In this document: piece by piece, positions 1 through 6,858 of the stretch
How positions within the stretch are numbered: position 1 is the stretch's first letter
Layout: every line of letters starts with the position of its first letter
NCBI GenBank assembly: GCA_963923035.1
Contig: CAWUKT010000101.1
Coordinates: 1 to 23,380 of the forward strand
Origin: CAWUKT01 sp963923035
GTDB lineage: Bacteria; Bacteroidota; Bacteroidia; J057; JADKCL01
Direction: 5' to 3'
DNA length: 23,380 bases
Translations under genes and position numbers: made by a program
The notes under the pieces: generated by a model
What the model was told of the DNA's origin: nothing
Database searches by the model: none
The model's input: the letters and a program-made list of their open reading frames with translations, nothing else

Positions 1-18
1 CTGACCGGGGGTAAATCG

Positions 19-54
19 AAAGAGGCCGCCTCGTGGTTATGAGACGGCCTCTTT
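19..54. terminator. Hairpin terminator beyond the lipoprotein gene
   Basis: A 10-bp perfect inverted repeat (AAAGAGGCCG at 19-28, CGGCCTCTTT at 45-54) with a possible inner CTC/GAG pairing. On the plus strand the stem ends in a T run (TTTT). It lies 29 bp past the stop of the minus-strand lipoprotein gene and probably serves transcription from both sides. Confidence 0.75.
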
Positions 55-82
55 TGCTTATTTGAACCAGCAAGCGTGCGGG

Positions 83-1078
83 TTATTTGTTCTTTCCGCC
101 GCCGTTGCCGTTGGAAATAGGGGCGCAGCTATTATTGACGCAGGGACCGTCGAAGCGGCGGCCGAATCCGGGGCCTTCACCCGACTTGTAGCAACCGGAT
201 TTTACGTAGACATGGGAGATGTCCTTGCCGGCGTTGGTGCCGGTACCGCTGAAGGTGCCGCTCGTGGAGCTGAGTCCATCGAATTTTTCCCACTCACAAT
301 CGGTATAGACCAGGACGACATTGGAGAGGTCTTTGCAGGAGGAAATGTCGACGGAAGCGCAGTTGAGGAAGTTGACGCTGACAGCTGCGTCGCATACTTC
401 ACAGTCGCCACCAGCTACCGAAGTGATGGTCGGGCCGCAGGCGGCGATGCACCAGGAACCGATGAAGGGAGAGGTCGTATTCAGATCGGCGCGTTGGGGG
501 TTGTTCCAATCGCTGTTTTTGATCCACAGGGTGCTGCGGGAGGCCTCTTTCACGCCGGTGAAGAAGTCCAGCTGGACGACGCTGATCTTGGCGGAGAAAT
601 CGAAGCACTGGGGAAGGCCGGCAAAATCGACTCTTTCCTGGTGGAGGTTGACGATCGGGTCGACGGTAGAGGTAACCCAGGTCGGATCGACGGAGGGGAT
701 GCCGTTGACGCTGGTAATCGTGGTTTCATCGCCGATGAAGGTCGTCGCAGATTCGACGTACCAGCCGAAGGCGAGCGTATAGTTGAAGTAGATGGCGGAA
801 TCGCTGTTCAGGATTTCCACGTCGCCCCAGCGCGGCTCACTACCGGTGCAACCAAAGGGACAGTAGGTCACAAATTCGCTTCCGGTCTCATCGATCAGGT
901 CGTAGGACACACGGTCCGAGCAAACGGGCGCCACATCGGGGTGGGCAGCCCCATCGGCCTGCAAAGCAGGGGCCTGATTTCCCTGATCGGCTTTGGGAGA
1001 GACGGTTTCAGAGGAACAGCTCCAAAGAGAAAATGCGAAAGCGACGGCACAGAGCCATACGAAATTGTTGAGTTTCAT
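83..1078 (-). CDS. Cys-rich secreted lipoprotein, unknown function
   Basis: A 331-residue protein starting MKLNNFVWLCAVAFAF, with a hydrophobic signal segment and a lipobox-like LWSC, so it is probably cleaved by signal peptidase II and lipidated. An upstream in-frame ATG at 1111 would add 11 residues ahead of the signal; I prefer 1078 because the signal peptide then starts correctly. The mature part has a low-complexity linker, then many Cys residues (pairs such as CPFGC, CDAAVSVNFLNC), consistent with disulfides in an exported protein. The last ~100 residues contain a small Gly/Ser-rich module (GLSSTSGTFSGTG, then ISHVYVKSG, then a Cys-rich GPGFG segment) of a kind I associate with extracellular Bacteroidota proteins, and a polar GNGGGKNK tail. 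No catalytic motif is recognisable. It is a single-gene unit, with a terminator downstream and an AT-rich leader upstream. No T9SS sorting domain is seen. Confidence 0.85.
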   Translation of the reverse strand: MKLNNFVWLCAVAFAFSLWSCSSETVSPKADQGNQAPALQADGAAHPDVAPVCSDRVSYDLIDETGSEFVTYCPFGCTGSEPRWGDVEILNSDSAIYFNYTLAFGWYVESATTFIGDETTITSVNGIPSVDPTWVTSTVDPIVNLHQERVDFAGLPQCFDFSAKISVVQLDFFTGVKEASRSTLWIKNSDWNNPQRADLNTTSPFIGSWCIAACGPTITSVAGGDCEVCDAAVSVNFLNCASVDISSCKDLSNVVLVYTDCEWEKFDGLSSTSGTFSGTGTNAGKDISHVYVKSGCYKSGEGPGFGRRFDGPCVNNSCAPISNGNGGGKNK

Positions 1079-1456
1079 AATTTTTCTAAAAGAATTGATG
1101 ATTGATAGCATTTACTGAGAGCAATGTAGGAGGCACGAAAGATTTATGCAAAAAAACCACCCCCGATCTTAACACCATTCTATTAGGTTCAAAAATTTCC
1201 ACAAGATCAAACAATCAAGCCAAATGTCCCCAAACCATTTCAATCTAACAAAAACAACCTTCACTCTCCCCAAATTTCTTACAGCTTCAATTCTTTTTTT
1301 TCTCGCACCAACTCCACCCCAGCCACAACAACCGACAAATTAAGCGTAAGAAAATGTCGCGAATTGTCACAAAAATTACCGCCCTGGCTCGGCCTTCCCC
1401 TCCATTTTCATGCTCCTACCATCAACCATTTTCTTTCGATTTCAGAGAAAAGCCCT
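1079..1456. other. Gene-free AT/AC-rich spacer
   Basis: About 380 bp between the lipoprotein start and the tRNA promoter. The plus strand is rich in A and C, with poly-A and poly-T runs and very few G. No convincing reading frame or hairpin is seen. It must hold the promoter of the minus-strand lipoprotein, but I found no clean TAnnTTTG match on that strand. Confidence 0.6.
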
Positions 1457-1464
1457 TACCTTTG
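1457..1464 (+). promoter_or_regulatory. Bacteroidota-type -7 box for tRNA-Ser
   Basis: TACCTTTG matches the Bacteroidota primary-sigma -7 consensus TAnnTTTG exactly and lies 11 nt before the first base of the mature tRNA, as expected for a tRNA promoter. A TTTC-containing segment about 18-20 nt further upstream is a weak -33 candidate. Confidence 0.7.
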
Positions 1465-1474
1465 GTGCCCTTTA

Positions 1475-1561
1475 GGAGAGGTGCCGGAGTGGTCGAACGG
1501 GCCGCACTCGAAATGCGGTGTGCCCTTGCGGGTACCGAGGGTTCGAATCCCTCCCTCTCCG
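1475..1561 (+). tRNA. tRNA-Ser (anticodon CGA)
   Basis: An 87-nt class II tRNA. The acceptor stem pairs GGAGAGG (1475-1481) with CCTCTCC (1554-1560), followed by discriminator G. The anticodon arm is CCGCA-CTCGAAA-TGCGG, giving anticodon CGA (reads UCG). There is a long variable arm (serine type), and the T arm is GAGGG-TTCGAAT-CCCTC. The CCA tail is not encoded: the genome reads GCAAAT after the acceptor. A perfect -7 box precedes it and an intrinsic terminator follows 15 nt later, so it is a single-gene transcription unit. Confidence 0.97.
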
Positions 1562-1576
1562 CAAATCAAGACACAG

Positions 1577-1608
1577 ACCCGCAAGACGATGAGTTTTGCG
1601 GGTTTCTT
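1577..1608 (+). terminator. Terminator of tRNA-Ser
   Basis: ACCCGCAA (1577-1584) pairs with TTGCGGGT (1596-1603), followed by TTCTTGTTT. It sits 15 nt after the tRNA end. Confidence 0.85.
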
Positions 1609-1693
1609 GTTTCTGAGCCCGTCGGGAGCCGTAAGGTTTCCGCAAGGGATTGGATACGAGAAACACAGCTCCGAAGGAGTGGGCCTGTAGATT

Positions 1694-1749
1694 GTTTGTA
1701 CTGGATCCCCACCAGGGGATCACTGTTTGTAATTCCTCCCTCTCCGCAA
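1694..1749 (+). repeat. Degenerate tRNA-Ser 3' end duplicate
   Basis: The 15-nt block CCTCCCTCTCCGCAA, which spans the end of the tRNA-Ser T arm, the 3' acceptor strand and the first flanking bases, recurs at 1735-1749. Just before it, GTTTGTAATT resembles a mutated T-loop (real gene: GGTTCGAATC). The remainder of a tRNA is not recognisable. Instead a perfect GATCCCC-ACCA-GGGGATC hairpin (1704-1721) is present, flanked by direct repeats GTTTGTA (1694-1700 and 1725-1731). It could be a decayed tandem tRNA copy or the remote half of an old tRNA-targeted integration. Confidence 0.6.
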
Positions 1750-1758
1750 CCCAATATT

Positions 1759-1785
1759 TACCCGCAGAACACCTTCCAGCGGGTA
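1759..1785. terminator. Second hairpin after the tRNA-Ser 3' duplicate
   Basis: TACCCGC (1759-1765) pairs with GCGGGTA (1779-1785), followed by TTTCATT. The stem core CCCGC/GCGGG matches the stem of the genuine tRNA-Ser terminator, which suggests that the terminator was duplicated along with the tRNA 3' end. It also lies 16 bp beyond the stop of the minus-strand small gene and could end that transcript. Confidence 0.6.
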
Positions 1786-1801
1786 TTTCATTCCCCCTCC
1801 A

Positions 1802-2065
1802 TCACCTCCGCCGCAAATGCGCCTTCAAAGACTGGAAGGCCATCCCCCCATCCTTCGCGTGGCGGATCACCCAAACCGTATACGGGCCATTCGGCGCCAA
1901 GGTCCGCAGGCAAAGCTCCAAGGACCGATCAATCGAACAAGCAATGAACCGCTCGACCAAGGAGCTGTCCGCCGGCCCCACAACGACCTGAAAATCAGGC
2001 CCTCGATTCAGGTGCTTGTATTTCTCCTGCGCTTTCACGGCTGTCGCCCAATTACACGCTACCAT
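1802..2065 (-). CDS. Small protein of unknown function
   Basis: An 87-residue soluble protein (start MVACNWATAVKAQEKYKHL, very basic end HLRRR) with no signal peptide or membrane segment. I do not recognise its family. Two points support it as a real gene: a good Shine-Dalgarno-like AAGGAG lies about 8 nt before the ATG, unusual in this window, and its start is only 21 bp after the stop of the GNAT gene on the same strand, so the two probably form an operon. The sequence alternates short hydrophobic strands (FQVVVG, YTVWVIRH) with charged helical segments, which could be a small alpha/beta fold. It may assist or modify the activity of the acetyltransferase, but that is only inferred from the linkage. 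Confidence 0.6.
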   Translation of the reverse strand: MVACNWATAVKAQEKYKHLNRGPDFQVVVGPADSSLVERFIACSIDRSLELCLRTLAPNGPYTVWVIRHAKDGGMAFQSLKAHLRRR

Positions 2066-2086
2066 GGTCCTGCTCCTTATGTTGCG

Positions 2087-2560
2087 TCATTGGTCCAGTC
2101 GGTACACATACTCCCAAATCTTCTCGCCCCGGGCTTCCGCGTACGAATATTCCTGCCCAATGCGCTCAAAACCCGCCTTCTCCAGGACCCGAATGGACCC
2201 CACATTGTCGTGGGCCACCCGACCGTGCAGCGGGCGCATCGTTTCCAACCTCAAAAATGCCTGCATCGCCGCCGTCGCAATTCCTTTTCCCCAATGCTCC
2301 TTCCCAATGGCATAGGTGATCTCCGCCTTTCCCTCCATCTCAAATTTGACCACACAACCCACCACCTCACCTTCATGCATCACCGTCTGGAAATGGACCG
2401 TCAGCTCCTTCATCAAGCGCGCCCACTTGGTCAGATAGGCCGCCCGGTCCTGGTAATTCGGCGACGTAAACGCCGCCATCAAATTGGCCTCCGAATCCGC
2501 TTGGTGGCGAAAAAAAAGCTCCAGATCTTCGGTGACGGGCGGTCTCAATTGTACAGTCAT
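2087..2560 (-). CDS. GNAT-family N-acetyltransferase (RimJ/RimL-like)
   Basis: About 157 residues from MTVQLRPPVTEDLELFFRH. An in-frame ATG at 2587 would add nine residues (MPGIFLFLG). I prefer 2560 because the typical first strand of GNAT enzymes (VQLRP, then an acidic helix) follows directly. The family transfers acetyl from acetyl-CoA to an amine (protein N-terminus, antibiotic or small metabolite); the substrate cannot be told from sequence. Visible motifs: the strand EITYAIGKEHWGKGIATAA, containing the Q/RxxGxG/A-type acetyl-CoA loop (here HWGKGIA), and the C-terminal N-x-x-S-I-R-V-L-E-K-A-G-F signature, in which Asn starts the helix and GF precedes the last strand. Length is typical. 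It lies 166 bp downstream of the Ntn hydrolase on the same strand and directly upstream of the 87-aa gene. Confidence 0.9.
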   Translation of the reverse strand: MTVQLRPPVTEDLELFFRHQADSEANLMAAFTSPNYQDRAAYLTKWARLMKELTVHFQTVMHEGEVVGCVVKFEMEGKAEITYAIGKEHWGKGIATAAMQAFLRLETMRPLHGRVAHDNVGSIRVLEKAGFERIGQEYSYAEARGEKIWEYVYRLDQ

Positions 2561-2726
2561 CCCTAAAAATAAGAAGATTCCCGGCATTGAGCAGGGGATT
2601 CGACCGGGCTTTGCGCCCAGGCCTGCGATTCGACGAGTCGGAGGGCCGTGGCCAGCCGTTCCGTGAGCAGGTCAAGAGGCTTAGGCGAGGGTTACATCCC
2701 ATTTTGGTCGTGGCGCCTTGATTCCT

Positions 2727-4022
2727 CTACATCCAAAAATTGTACAATCCCCAGTAGGCAAATCCAAGCATCAAAACGAGATAGGCTAGACTATTTGCGA
2801 CCAATATCGACTTCATCCCAGCTTTCAGAGTAACCGATTTGAGCTTGTTCCGGGTATAGAACAGCATGGGGCCCAATGCGAGCAAAAGTAAAAATGGGGT
2901 ATAGGACGAAGCACTGATCAAGCTGGAACCGGGGTCTTTGTACGGCACATCAAAATAGAAAATGCCTTTGTTCGTGATCAATACCCCGATATAAGCCGTC
3001 AGGATCAGGTTCAATGCCGAAATCATCACAGCCGACCCGAGGGAAATCGTTGCGATCTTTCTCCTCCACAGTTGAGCCATCCCCCAAGTGAAAGATAACA
3101 GCATCAAAAGGCCCGCCAGCAATGCCAGGGAGATCCTCAATGAAATGGTGTTGGAAGGAGTCTTATAGCTGACCAGCCGCTCAAATTCGGGGTTGGGGGG
3201 AAACAAATCTTGAATGTTGAGGCTGTGGTCGCCTTTTTCCAGCTCGGCGGTCAAACTAAACTGCACCGCGGTATCATAGGAATGGTAGAAATACAGGTGT
3301 ACAGATTTCTCTTTGGTATCCCAAATAGACGTGGTCAATGTTCCATCTCCAAGTCTATTTCGACAAACGTGCATCGTGTCGGAAAGATCGGTGCAGTAGG
3401 CCAGGGAAGCCTCCATTTCATTTTCTTTCAAATAGTCCTCCCCATTTCGGTATCGCTCGAGCTTCCTGGCGTCATGGTTGTCGGTGATTGAGGGACAAAA
3501 GTTGGCCAAGACATAACTGGAATCGCTCCTTTCTATCAGCTGATAAGGCTCCACAATCAAGTAGCTTCCCAGGCTGTCAATGTAAATGAACACGTCGTTC
3601 AAAAAGACGCTGTGGTCATACTGCCCGATGTATTCCCTTACCTCATTGACATTGGCGCATTTGTGCAGAATATCCGATAAATAGTCGGCTTCATTGGGGA
3701 CCTTCAACCTGTCTGTGAAAGGGTTGTCTTGGGCCGGGTAATAGGACGCCAAACGTGAGAAGGCAAGTCCCAACGTATTCATCCCCGACTGAGGTGTGGT
3801 TCGGTTGCCTTGCACTGCTCTCGCTCCCGTAAATGCCGCCCCGTATTCGTTTCCCTCCCGCGCATTTTCAAACCAAATTTTAGGCGTCGTGAACCAGGTA
3901 TCGTGGTTGCACCCCACCATGGTTTTGCCATCCGAAGTGATTTTGTACATGCTGCAAGCCGACATTTCGGTTTGGCAGACCAGCAGGGCAACCAATAGAA
4001 ACAATGCCTTTTCCATCCTCAT
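2727..4022 (-). CDS. Membrane-anchored Ntn-type linear amide hydrolase (AAT/penicillin V acylase-like)
   Basis: 431 residues. A signal segment (ALFLLVALLVC) ends at about residue 22, and the following Cys23 begins CSMYKITSDGKTMVGCNHD, which matches the start of the choloylglycine-hydrolase/isopenicillin-N acyltransferase-like Ntn superfamily: a new N-terminal Cys nucleophile, then a G-x-N-x-D loop (37-41). GMNTLGL (80-86) corresponds to the family's GMNxxGL segment. These enzymes cleave linear amide bonds. The unusual part is the C-terminal third (~295-431), which carries four predicted membrane helices (around 297-320, 327-350, 372-390 and 404-428), so the hydrolase would face the periplasm from the inner membrane. 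Known relatives are mostly soluble, single-domain enzymes. Coding GC is about 40% in sampled lines, clearly lower than neighbouring genes, which hints at later acquisition. SAC at 21-23 could alternatively be read as a weak lipobox. Start choice is between 4022 and an ATG six bases in. Confidence 0.8.
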   Translation of the reverse strand: MRMEKALFLLVALLVCQTEMSACSMYKITSDGKTMVGCNHDTWFTTPKIWFENAREGNEYGAAFTGARAVQGNRTTPQSGMNTLGLAFSRLASYYPAQDNPFTDRLKVPNEADYLSDILHKCANVNEVREYIGQYDHSVFLNDVFIYIDSLGSYLIVEPYQLIERSDSSYVLANFCPSITDNHDARKLERYRNGEDYLKENEMEASLAYCTDLSDTMHVCRNRLGDGTLTTSIWDTKEKSVHLYFYHSYDTAVQFSLTAELEKGDHSLNIQDLFPPNPEFERLVSYKTPSNTISLRISLALLAGLLMLLSFTWGMAQLWRRKIATISLGSAVMISALNLILTAYIGVLITNKGIFYFDVPYKDPGSSLISASSYTPFLLLLALGPMLFYTRNKLKSVTLKAGMKSILVANSLAYLVLMLGFAYWGLYNFWM

Positions 4023-4359
4023 GGTCTCTCAACGGAGCTTGTTGTTTTTGTTACAGCCAATGCGTTGAACAGCGGTATAGGAGGTTGCGCTTGCTATGAT
4101 TGCGCGTTTGAGCAAATGGATTCCCTGGAACAAGATTGAGTCGTACGTTTCTACTTTGAGGACTTTTTTGTCTTTCATTGCCCTCCCACTCCAACAATAA
4201 GAACCAACGCTTTCCCAACTGATAACCGTCATTGCACCACCTTCAAGCAGATTCAAAATTGCAGGTGATATGGGTTACACAACCCCACCCCAAAAACCAC
4301 GGTAAAACCACCAAGAGGGCACTTTTTAGCCCTTTCACCCAAACGCAACGCACAAGAAA
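4023..4359. other. Gene-free divergent spacer
   Basis: 337 bp between the divergent hydrolase and peroxiredoxin genes, AT-richer than the surroundings. A 75-codon open frame on the minus strand (4029-4256) begins with TTG, has no ribosome-binding site and no recognisable product, so it is not called. A small AGGGC/GCCCT hairpin (4316-4333) lies in the peroxiredoxin leader. Promoters for both genes must be here, but no exact TAnnTTTG is seen. Confidence 0.55.
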
Positions 4360-5013
4360 ATGACCGAAGAAATAACCATCCATCCCATGCCCCGAATCGG
4401 AGACCCCGCTCCCGATTTCAAAGCCATCACCACCACCGGCAACATCCGATTCGCCGACTTCGCCCCCGGCAAATGGATCGTCCTGTTTTCCCACCCCGCC
4501 GACTTCACCCCCGTCTGCACCACCGAGATGAGCGGCTTCGCCACCCGCAAAGCCGAATTCGAAGCCCTCAACACCGAATTGATCGGGTTGAGCATCGACA
4601 GCATCCACGCCCACCTCGCCTGGGTCAACAACGTCCGCAAGAACACTGGCGTCTACTTCGACTTCCCCATCATCGCCGACCTGGACATGAGCGTCTCCAA
4701 ACTCTACGGCATGCTCCAGCCCAACGAAAGCGAAACCGCCGCCGTCCGCGCCGTCTTCTTCATCGATCCCGACAAGAAGATCCGCCTCATCATGTACTAC
4801 CCCCTCAACGTCGGCCGCAACATGGACGAGATCCTCCGCGTCCTCGAAGCCCTCCAGGTCTCCGACGCCAACAAAGTCGCCCTCCCCCTCAACTGGAAAA
4901 AGGGCGACAAGGTCATCGTACCGCCCCCGAAAACCCTCGGGGAAATGAACGAGCGCCTGGAAGACGAGACCTGCGAACGAATTGATTTTTACCTCTGCAA
5001 ACGCGAACTCTGA
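4360..5013 (+). CDS. Prx6-type peroxiredoxin
   Basis: 217 residues, cytoplasmic (no signal). Peroxiredoxins reduce H2O2 and organic peroxides through a peroxidatic Cys. The active-site motif HPADFTPVCTTEM spans residues 45-57, with peroxidatic Cys53 and the conserved Thr50/Pro51 before it. The downstream C-terminal domain typical of Prx6 (DPDKKIRLIMYYP, NMDEILRVLEALQ, PLNWKKGDKVIVPP) is complete and the length is normal. Two further Cys, C205 and C213 in the extreme C-terminus (ETCERIDFYLCKREL), match the layout of archaeal Prx6-family enzymes such as the Aeropyrum thioredoxin peroxidase, where C-terminal Cys residues resolve the oxidised site. This enzyme may therefore act as a 2-Cys rather than a strict 1-Cys type. 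It is a single gene with its own terminator 26 bp downstream. Confidence 0.95.
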   Translation: MTEEITIHPMPRIGDPAPDFKAITTTGNIRFADFAPGKWIVLFSHPADFTPVCTTEMSGFATRKAEFEALNTELIGLSIDSIHAHLAWVNNVRKNTGVYFDFPIIADLDMSVSKLYGMLQPNESETAAVRAVFFIDPDKKIRLIMYYPLNVGRNMDEILRVLEALQVSDANKVALPLNWKKGDKVIVPPPKTLGEMNERLEDETCERIDFYLCKREL

Positions 5014-5038
5014 TCCAGTATACCACCACGCACATCAG

Positions 5039-5072
5039 CAGTCGGTCCCCTTTCGGGCCGACTGTTGTATTT
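5039..5072 (+). terminator. Terminator of the peroxiredoxin gene
   Basis: CAGTCGG (5039-5045) pairs with CCGACTG (5058-5064), with an inner loop TCCCCTTTCGGG that can fold further (CCC/GGG). TTGTATTT follows. Confidence 0.8.
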
Positions 5073-5175
5073 ACCACCGTCACATCATAGATGTAGCCAA
5101 TTTGAAATCGTCCCGTCGGTTCGAGATCAATTGACCTTGCAAACACCCGGACCAAACCCGCGCCTCAGCCACCAA

Positions 5176-6471
5176 TCACAAGGTCGAACCCAAATCCTCC
5201 AACGATTTCCCCTTGGTCTCGGGCATGTAGAAATGAACCCAGACCATCTGCCCCACCATCATCACCGCAAAGAAAGCGAAGACCATCCCCGGCCCGATGT
5301 TCGAAAAGAGCATCGGAATCATCGAGGGAATAAACGCCGCCAGCACCCAGTGCACCGACGAACCAAAGGCCTGCCCCGAAGCCCGCAGGTGGGTCGGGAA
5401 AATCTCCGCAATGAATACCCAGATCACCGTCCCCTGTCCAATCGCGTGGGAAGCAATGAACACAAACAGGAAAATGGGAACCGCCAGGCCGGAAACTTCC
5501 AGGAAAAAGCACACCGCCCCCGCTCCCAGCGACAGGATATAGCCCACCGAACCCATGTACATGAGTTGTTTTCTCCCCAACCGATCCACCAACGCCATCC
5601 CCACCACCGTAAACAGCACATTCACCCCCCCGACGCCCACACTACTCAGAAATGCCGATTCTTCTCCCAATCCCGCCGCGCCAAATATCCTCGGACTGTA
5701 ATACAAAAACGCGTTGATCCCGGACAACTGGTTGAACAGCGCGATGAAAAAGGCCAGGAGAAACGGCCCCCGATACGCCTTCGCCAGGATGCTGTCCAGC
5801 CCCTTTTTGGGCGTCACCGCCTCCACCAACTCCTCTACCTTCGCCTGCGGATCAATCGCCGCCAAGACCTTCCGTGCCTCCTCCAGCCGCCCCTTCAACG
5901 CCAGCCAACGCGGACTCCGCGGCACCCCCAAAATCCCCAAGCTATACGCCAACGCCGGCACCGCCTCGACCCCCAGCATCCACCGCCAGCTGTCCTCCCC
6001 CATCCCCCGCAACAGGTAATTCGACAGAAACGCCCCCAAAATCCCCACCACAATACTCAGCTGGTACAAAGCCACCAAGCGCCCCCGCGAATGGGCCGGC
6101 GAAACCTCCGAGATATACGCCGGCGCCGCAATCGTCGACGCCCCCACTCCCAGCCCGCCAATGAACCGGAACAAAGCAAAGACATACGGATCACTCACCA
6201 GCGCCGACCCCAAAGCCGAGATGAAAAACAATACCCCAATCGCGATCAGCGTATCCTTCCGCCCCAATTTCAGCGTTGGAATCCCCCCGAAAATCGCCCC
6301 GATCACCGTCCCCCACAGCGCCGCCGCCATCACCACAAAGCCATGGAACACATCCGACGTCCCCCACAGCGCCTGCAACTGTTGGTCCGCCCCCGAAATC
6401 ACAATCGTGTCGAACCCAAACAGGAAGCCCGCCAACGCGACGACCACCGCCCAATAAACATACTTGCCCAT
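5176..6471 (-). CDS. Sugar porter family MFS transporter (sugar/H+ symporter)
   Basis: 431 residues from MGKYVYWAVVVALAGFLFG, with about 12 membrane helices. Inner-membrane uptake of a monosaccharide with protons is the known role of the family (XylE, GLUT relatives); the particular sugar cannot be assigned. Signature motifs are all present: GRKD after helix 2 (70-73), SEVSPAHSRGR (121-131), PRSPRWL (184-190), QLSGINAFLYYSP (248-260, sugar-binding helix 7), DRLGRK (296-301), EIFPTHLRASG (356-366) and PETKGKSLEDL at the end (417-427). An in-frame ATG at 6501 would add ten residues, and a frame open to 6630 runs through the hairpin array and is not credible as coding. 6471 gives the usual short N-terminus before helix 1, with AAGG seven bases upstream. 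The gene stands alone, and its leader contains the phased hairpins described separately. Confidence 0.93.
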   Translation of the reverse strand: MGKYVYWAVVVALAGFLFGFDTIVISGADQQLQALWGTSDVFHGFVVMAAALWGTVIGAIFGGIPTLKLGRKDTLIAIGVLFFISALGSALVSDPYVFALFRFIGGLGVGASTIAAPAYISEVSPAHSRGRLVALYQLSIVVGILGAFLSNYLLRGMGEDSWRWMLGVEAVPALAYSLGILGVPRSPRWLALKGRLEEARKVLAAIDPQAKVEELVEAVTPKKGLDSILAKAYRGPFLLAFFIALFNQLSGINAFLYYSPRIFGAAGLGEESAFLSSVGVGGVNVLFTVVGMALVDRLGRKQLMYMGSVGYILSLGAGAVCFFLEVSGLAVPIFLFVFIASHAIGQGTVIWVFIAEIFPTHLRASGQAFGSSVHWVLAAFIPSMIPMLFSNIGPGMVFAFFAVMMVGQMVWVHFYMPETKGKSLEDLGSTL

Positions 6472-6532
6472 AGTGACCTTATTTGCAGTCAAAATAATCA
6501 TTTTCGGGAGACAAAAGAGAAGCAGGGCGATC

Positions 6533-6754
6533 CCGGCCCTCACGGGCCGGTCGGTCCCTCCGGCAGTCGCTCCGCTCACGCGGGAGCTCCACAATCGCCT
6601 CCGACACCTATCGCAACTGAGCCAGCTCACCCCCCGGTCGAGTCACCCGACCAATGCCCCCAGCCAGCTCCCCCAATAGGCGAATCCGCCTCCCCACCAC
6701 CGAAGCCAGCTTCGTTTCAAGGTAAGCCAGCTTACCAACGAGCCAGGACCTCCT
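6533..6754. repeat. Phased array of short hairpins upstream of the sugar porter
   Basis: A chain of small inverted repeats with 2-7 nt loops and different stem sequences. Examples: CCGGCCC/GGGCCGG (6533-6550), CCGC/GCGG (6572-6583), TGAGC-CA-GCTCA (6618-6629), GGTCG/CGACC (6636-6652), AGC-CA-GCT (6662-6669), AGGCG-AATC-CGCCT (6678-6691), CGAAGC-CA-GCTTCG (6701-6714), GGTAAGC-CA-GCTTACC (6721-6736) and AGGA-CC-TCCT (6745-6754). Centres of the last seven fall at about 6623.5, 6644, 6665.5, 6684.5, 6707.5, 6728.5 and 6749.5, a spacing of 19-23 bp. Four share the core GCCAGC or AGCCAGCT. It lies between the sugar porter start and its upstream neighbour; the function is unknown. Confidence 0.7.
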
Positions 6755-6858
6755 AAGAATATTTAGAGATTATTTGGAATCCAGACCAATCATTCCGCCA
6801 TTCCCCCAAACCACCAAACCACCAAACTTTATTCACCACCCCAATTTTGCCTATTCTA
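6755..6858. other. Gene-free pyrimidine-rich spacer
   Basis: Together with the array and the 63-bp repeat it makes up the 510-bp interval between the sugar porter and the receptor gene. The plus strand is rich in C, T and A with almost no G and contains iterated ACCACCAAA-type words around 6808-6840. No gene is seen. Confidence 0.6.

Noticed and set aside
62..1105. Long plus-strand open frame opposite the first lipoprotein gene
   Set aside because: Acidic Gly/Val/Asp-rich translation without signal or motif, exactly antisense to a convincing lipoprotein.
1472..1723. Minus-strand frame containing RDSNPR-like sequence
   Set aside because: A well-known false translation of the complement of a tRNA-Ser gene.
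2563..2691. 42-codon minus-strand open frame (LDLLTERLATALRLVES...) overlapping the upstream region of the GNAT gene
   Set aside because: It looks coding in composition but has no ATG, GTG or TTG start and begins right after a stop codon; at most a gene remnant.
4029..4256. 75-codon minus-strand frame upstream of the Ntn hydrolase
   Set aside because: TTG start, no ribosome-binding site, no recognisable product and no conserved-looking composition.
5065..6756. 563-codon plus-strand frame opposite the sugar porter
   Set aside because: Translation is Arg/Pro/His/Gln-rich with no domain and lies antisense to a protein with all sugar-porter motifs.
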